Of a stretch of DNA of 64,000 bases, positions 59,801 to 64,000 are shown one piece after another (positions within the stretch are counted from its first letter, which is position 1; every line of letters starts with the position of its first letter). The position numbers were made by a program, and so were the translations under genes. This stretch comes from Smittia aterrima (lineage: Eukaryota > Arthropoda > Insecta > Diptera > Chironomidae). Where the stretch lies: positions 15,035,537-15,099,536 of the forward strand of contig CP093829.1 in assembly GCA_033063855.1 (NCBI GenBank), read 5' to 3'. The notes under the pieces are model-generated. The model saw only the letters and a program-made list of their open reading frames with translations, was not told the origin of the DNA and did no database searches.

Positions 59801-62800
59801 AGGAAAAGCTTCTATCCGTCGCCGTGAGCTGAGTGAATATATTGAGCAATTTTAAGAGACGGCGAAGTCAGTGAGTGGAAGGAGATTGGCATCTTTGCCT
59901 CAACAATACTACGAACACAGCAAAAGTCGTCGTATGAAAATTGATAAATTAACTTTTTCACTGACACTGCTTGGCATTGCTTTTGTTGCGGCTTGGCAAT
60001 GTTTTATGTATGTCAAGAGGAATCACTCTGGAGATTTATCTCTCGCGAGTGCTTTGATAAAGACGAAGTGAACTTCATTGTGACACAAAACTCCACTCTT
60101 GACAGATTAAACATTAAGCAACACCAAGCGAGGAAGCAGCAGTTCAACTGCGGCCGCCCAAGAGATGACGAAATTAAAGCGACCTGTCGTCGATTTGACG
60201 TCAAGTGTCAGCCGGTGTTGATTTTTTTTCTTCTTCCTATGAAAAAGCATAGTGAAATTTCCATGTGAAAGCCTTTTCATCTTATTTAGATCACTCACAT
60301 TATGCGCACAGCATGCGCACAACCACTTCCTCAAACAAAGTTTTAATTAAAAACTCACAGGAAAGGAATGGGAAGTCGAGATAGATCGTCAGTGGGAATC
60401 AGAATATAATTAAACTTTTCGGTTTCATTTCCAAAACGTTTTCATCAATATGTAGATTGAAGTTTTATCTCGACGCAGCAAGCTCTGCCGATGATAGATT
60501 TAATGAATAAATTGTTGAGAATTACGAGGGCGAGATAAAAAAAACCCTTCGTGGAATAAGAAGGAACGCGTAAAAGAATGCGAAGGATTTCGAAAGCTCT
60601 CTTTTAAATTCCGCTTTATTTTGAATGATAAAGCATTTTATAAAATGAGGGAAAAATTCTCGCGGTCTTATCCTGACACGAAATTACAATAGAATGACTA
60701 ATGGAAGTTGAGCCGTTCAAGTAAACCACGCGTTACGCCATTGAAGCATAAATTTTCCTCCAATCTCACCTCGTTCTAAGGATATGACTTTACAACAACA
60801 GCGCGTATAATAAAAATAACTTTCTCAGCAAGATAATGGGCTCACACACACACACACAGAGAACCTTATCACACTTCCCCCCAAACGCTGTTGATGATCG
60901 TAATCGAATTTCAAGCGTCGACTAAGTGGATGACTCAAAATGAAAATTTGTCGTCGCAGCTGTCGTTTGGAAGATTTTCCTGACGAAATTGGAAAATTAA
61001 TTAAACTACATCCGCTGCTCTGAAAGAAGGGGAGAGAGAGGTGATTGATTTTTCTACGTAAATTTTAATAATTTTCTTTCGTGATCGCAATATGATATCC
61101 ATAGTGAAGCGATTTTAAAAATTCCTTGTCACTTGCTGGTGTCGTTTGTCCTCGGTTCGACTGTGGAAGTGTTTCATTTACTCTTCAGATAAAAAAGTTG
61201 GTGGCGGAGTCAGTGAAAACATTTATAAAAATATTCCATGGCGAAAAAAGCGATGAGTCGAGAGGTGAAATGTGCTGACGTGCTTTAAGCCTTAAAGTTG
61301 CAACTTAAACGAAAAGTTAGTCAGTTGCAAAAACGATAACGAAAAAAAAATTGCCGATGCTTCGATCTCCAGCTCTATCGTGTCACGTAGGGAATAAGTT
61401 ACGGCGCTTGGCAGTTAATTGCCAACTGATTGCACAAGAGGAGAAGTTTATTAACAGCTTTGAGTGGGACCATTAGCTGAAGCTTCTCTCAACCAAAAAT
61501 TTAATTTCCCTCAATTCTCACATTTTTTCTCATCAACGACTTTCCTTCTCTTTATTTTCTTTCAAACGCTTTCACAACAATCATCACCCCCTCACATCGA
61601 TAGGAAGCTCAAGTGTTAAAAGCTCTTGTGCTGGGTGAGGAGGAACGAGGTCAGAGCCAGTATCAAGTGATGTGCTTCGTGACGAAATTCCAAAAGGGCG
61701 ACTTTATTACGTCTGATGCCATGGCGAAATTAAGACAGGTAGGAAAGTTCAAATCGATTTTCCCTTCTACTTCTTCCATTTATTATAAGCTTTTCCTTGA
61801 GCTGTTCTTCTTTTACATTTGTTTATCTGAAGCACTTTAAAGATTTAATACTTACAAAACAAAGAGCTTATAATTTCTAAAGCTTTACTTTATTTTTATT
61901 TACTCTTTTGCTTCCGTGATGAAGGTAGGAAAGAAAGAGACACGAATAAAAACACAAACTCTATCTAGCAGAGAAGCAACAAAAGTTACCTTTTTCTGAT
62001 TTTCTTAATTTTACTTTTGCGGTTCAACAAATTATCTTAATTCTTCAACCGCAGTTTTCTCATATTTCTTTTCTTTTTCTTTTTTCCTTCCTTCACCGAA
62101 CGTGTAGAAAAATCCAACCACAATCCGGACGCCAGAGGAAGACCGAGGCAGGGAGAATTACACAATGACGGGCTGGCTAAATTTGGACCGCTCATCGCCC
62201 ATCTCACGCCACTTATCAATTTGCAGTGAGGCGAAAGATTCTACATATGTTCGTGACGTAGACCTGAAGGCTTGGTCGGAAATTCCAGGTATTTTCTTTC
62301 AAGTAGCGTCAGGTGTATGCTCGTAACATGAACGAAATTGGAATGTGATTTTTATTATTTCTTGGGCGGACTTTTGTAAGTGTAATTCTCGTTCTCTCCG
62401 TCACCTTTATTCGCACTTGAAGCACAAAGCAGGAGAAGGATAAGCGTAGAGAAAAAAAACCAACAATTTGGTAACGTTAATTGGTTTTTATAGCCACTCT
62501 GATTCAATTGCTCCTTAGAAGAGAAAGTTATTCAAAAGGAAAAGAAATCATGTTGTTGAGCACGGCTAACGCGAGAACTCTCTATGAATTAAAAGAGAAT
62601 TTTTCGTGAAGTGAGGAATAAATGTTCCCGAACTGAGCTGAGGAATTGAGTCAACTGTCTCTGACAAAACTATAGTGAACACTTCACTAAGCTACAGAAC
62701 TTTTATAGCTTTTTATTGCATGAACGACTGTGTCTTTCTGTAGTGCGGGTTTTGTCCACCAAGTTCCATAATACTTAAACAAAAAAATTTGCTCCACTAT

Positions 62801-64000
62801 TCTCGAGAGACAATTGAACAAAAGAGAGAGAAAGAAAGCTAGTTTGAATTTGACTTTTTTTTCCTATGTTGTCAACGTTTTTCTAAACTCAGCATTGCGA
62901 AATAGAACAACTCCATTGAGCCAGAGGGAAATAGAGTTGGCACTCTGATTCTTGCTTTCTGGCTATCGCTTGGGACCAAAGCTCCATCACTTTCGAAAAT
63001 CCTTAACATGTCCAAAGGATTATAAGCTTATACAAAGTAAAAAGCAGTTCAGACAAACAAGGCAAGCTAATGGCTTTGAAAAATTTGAGCACGATCCTGG
63101 GAGTTCCATAATGTTTGAATTTCGATGCAAATAGTTAAACGTCCGACCAAGCCATTTCAAAAATTCAATTTCATGTTTCATTGCAAATTTTTTTCTTCTC
63201 CGGTGCGATTTTAATATTGAATCGCAAAACTTTCCCTTAAACCTGTACCATCACGTAAAGTGCTCCATCGTAAAGAAATTTGCGGAAAATGTTATCGGGA
63301 GACGTTTCAAAGTTGACACATTAAAAGCTTCGTGCAGTTACAGTTCTGTGAGCTCGAATCCCTGTCGAATTGAGCTTTCCATCCATAGATTTCCTGCTTT
63401 GCTTATTTTATGGTAATTTCTGTTGGTTTGAACGGATTTTCCAACATTTTTTTTTGTCTGCTTTCGACAAATCTATTGAACAAACATTTTCGGAATGAAA
63501 GAGAGTGGAATAGGAGAAAGGAAGGGAAGAGGGAGATTTGTTATATGATTGCTAATCCCAAGCGATGGATAAATATTTGATCAGTCGCTATCGAAGCGGA
63601 AGAGGCAAATACACATTCTGTTCACTCGACTCTTTTTTTTTCTTCCGTTGCGACATCGAAACAATAGAGCAAGGGATTAATTTGTCAATAAAGTCAATTT
63701 GAAATGTTGTTTGCTAAATGTTTTAAAAGTCAGCATGTCATATCATTGATGGAAAGAGTTGAAATTTAATGTTGAACTGAGAAAAGTCTATGTGTACTTC
63801 TGATTTGTAATTTAACTCTTTTCTCTTGTTCGTCCAATGATGTAGGCTCATCGATTTCTATCCTGGCATCATCGGTGACACCTTTCCCTCACGTTCAACA
63901 TCAAGCGACTACCGTATCTCGTTGCAATGAAGTCACCGGTATCTGGGCTCCATGTATTTGCACATTAGAGCTCTGCATTGGTTGGTATCCTTGTGGACTC
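53893..64000 (+). CDS. oaf: out at first, 5' part (3' end outside window)
   Basis: Exons 53893-53994, 58519-58632, 61604-61738, 62108-62288 and 63846-64000 (continuing past the edge). Exon 1 gives a signal peptide (MKPTIKLSGLIYFLLQISI) and ELLQINVQNQ. The next exons read GGEVVQETI, IIVLEFQRTDGTLITQLIDF, then KALVLGEEERGQSQYQVMCF and SDAMAKLRQ-KNPTTIRTPEE, the conserved OAF core, and finally a cysteine-rich part (CNEVTGIWAPCICTLELCIG, WYPCGL). All joins are GT-AG with matching phases. OAF is a secreted protein of unclear function; in Drosophila it lies near dpp and its enhancers. Introns 1, 2 and 4 are 4.5, 3.0 and 1.6 kb. Confidence 0.9.
53995..58518. other. oaf intron 1
   Basis: 4.5 kb intron without a recognised gene. 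It contains a CT-rich microsatellite (56618-56645) and a less AT-rich stretch at about 57590-58340 that differs from its surroundings. Large oaf introns may hold enhancers; this is inference. Confidence 0.5.
56618..56645. repeat. CT microsatellite
   Basis: Nearly pure CT dinucleotide run of about 28 bases with one CC interruption, inside oaf intron 1. Confidence 0.8.
58633..61603. other. oaf intron 2
   Basis: 3.0 kb intron without a recognised exon. It contains a short CA run at 60842-60857. The open frame at 59871-60071 includes a membrane-like span but has no supporting features and was not called. Confidence 0.5.
60842..60857. repeat. Short CA microsatellite
   Basis: Eight CA units within oaf intron 2. 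Confidence 0.7.
62289..63845. other. oaf intron 4
   Basis: 1.6 kb intron; no exon, RNA gene or transposon ends recognised. The phase (CCA G | GC TCA) fits across it. Confidence 0.5.

Noticed and set aside
59871..60071. Short frame with a hydrophobic span in oaf intron 2
   Set aside because: Non-ATG start, no conserved motif and an overlapping antisense frame. Insufficient support for a nested gene.
63351..63376. GCTCGAATCCCTGT resembling a tRNA T-arm
   Set aside because: No matching acceptor stem, D-arm or anticodon arm could be found around it. No tRNA was recognised anywhere in the window.
1..64000. CRISPR arrays, operons and ribosome binding sites
   Set aside because: The window is spliced insect nuclear DNA; the only tandem repeats are microsatellites and the transposon unit.

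Overview
This window is nuclear DNA from an insect, most likely an AT-rich fly. The evidence is spliced genes with introns of about 50-60 bp, an RR-2 cuticle protein, insect gustatory and ionotropic receptors, and the insect patterning-locus gene oaf. No species call is made from sequence alone.

Layout. 1-3370 holds the 3' part of an ADAMTS-like matrix protein. 5659-9377 is TMEM214, with a probable internal promoter that gives a short C-terminal isoform. 9774-11593 (minus) is PPP1R11, whose single intron contains an intronless, same-strand SUGCT gene. 12100-12795 encodes an unidentified two-pass membrane protein with two PPxY motifs. 13027-14342 is the IDH3 gamma-type subunit. 16016-17919 is an unidentified helical, probably nuclear protein. 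18563-19135 is an RR-2 cuticle protein.

Chemoreceptor block, 19674-31935. A gustatory-receptor-like gene (two 3' splice sites read AA instead of AG) meets an ionotropic receptor tail to tail, with overlapping stop codons; the IR carries a +1 frameshift. Four tandem Gr genes follow (A-D). Their spacers show that the array grew by copying a two-gene block (A-B gave C-D), and a relic of the IR terminal exon lies behind GrB. GrD is interrupted by two non-autonomous DNA transposons: one in intron 1 (7-bp target duplication) and one GC-rich hAT-like element in exon 2 (8-bp target duplication), so GrD is probably a pseudogene.

Inverted duplication, 32138-53047. Two nearly identical arms of about 2.3 kb (32138-34444 and 50755-53047) lie in opposite orientation around a 16.3 kb segment. 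That segment carries a receptor tyrosine kinase (36529-44377), a small one-pass membrane protein (44786-44989) and a P4-ATPase of the ATP11 class (45884-50489). The arms hold no gene. This is the pattern expected at both ends of an inversion made by staggered breaks, and it also offers a substrate for recurrent inversion. It is the most notable structure here.

53893-64000 is the 5' part of oaf, with large introns and a last exon cut by the window edge. Apart from the chemoreceptor cluster, the genes are functionally unrelated neighbours with their own promoters and poly(A) signals; no operon-like organisation is seen.
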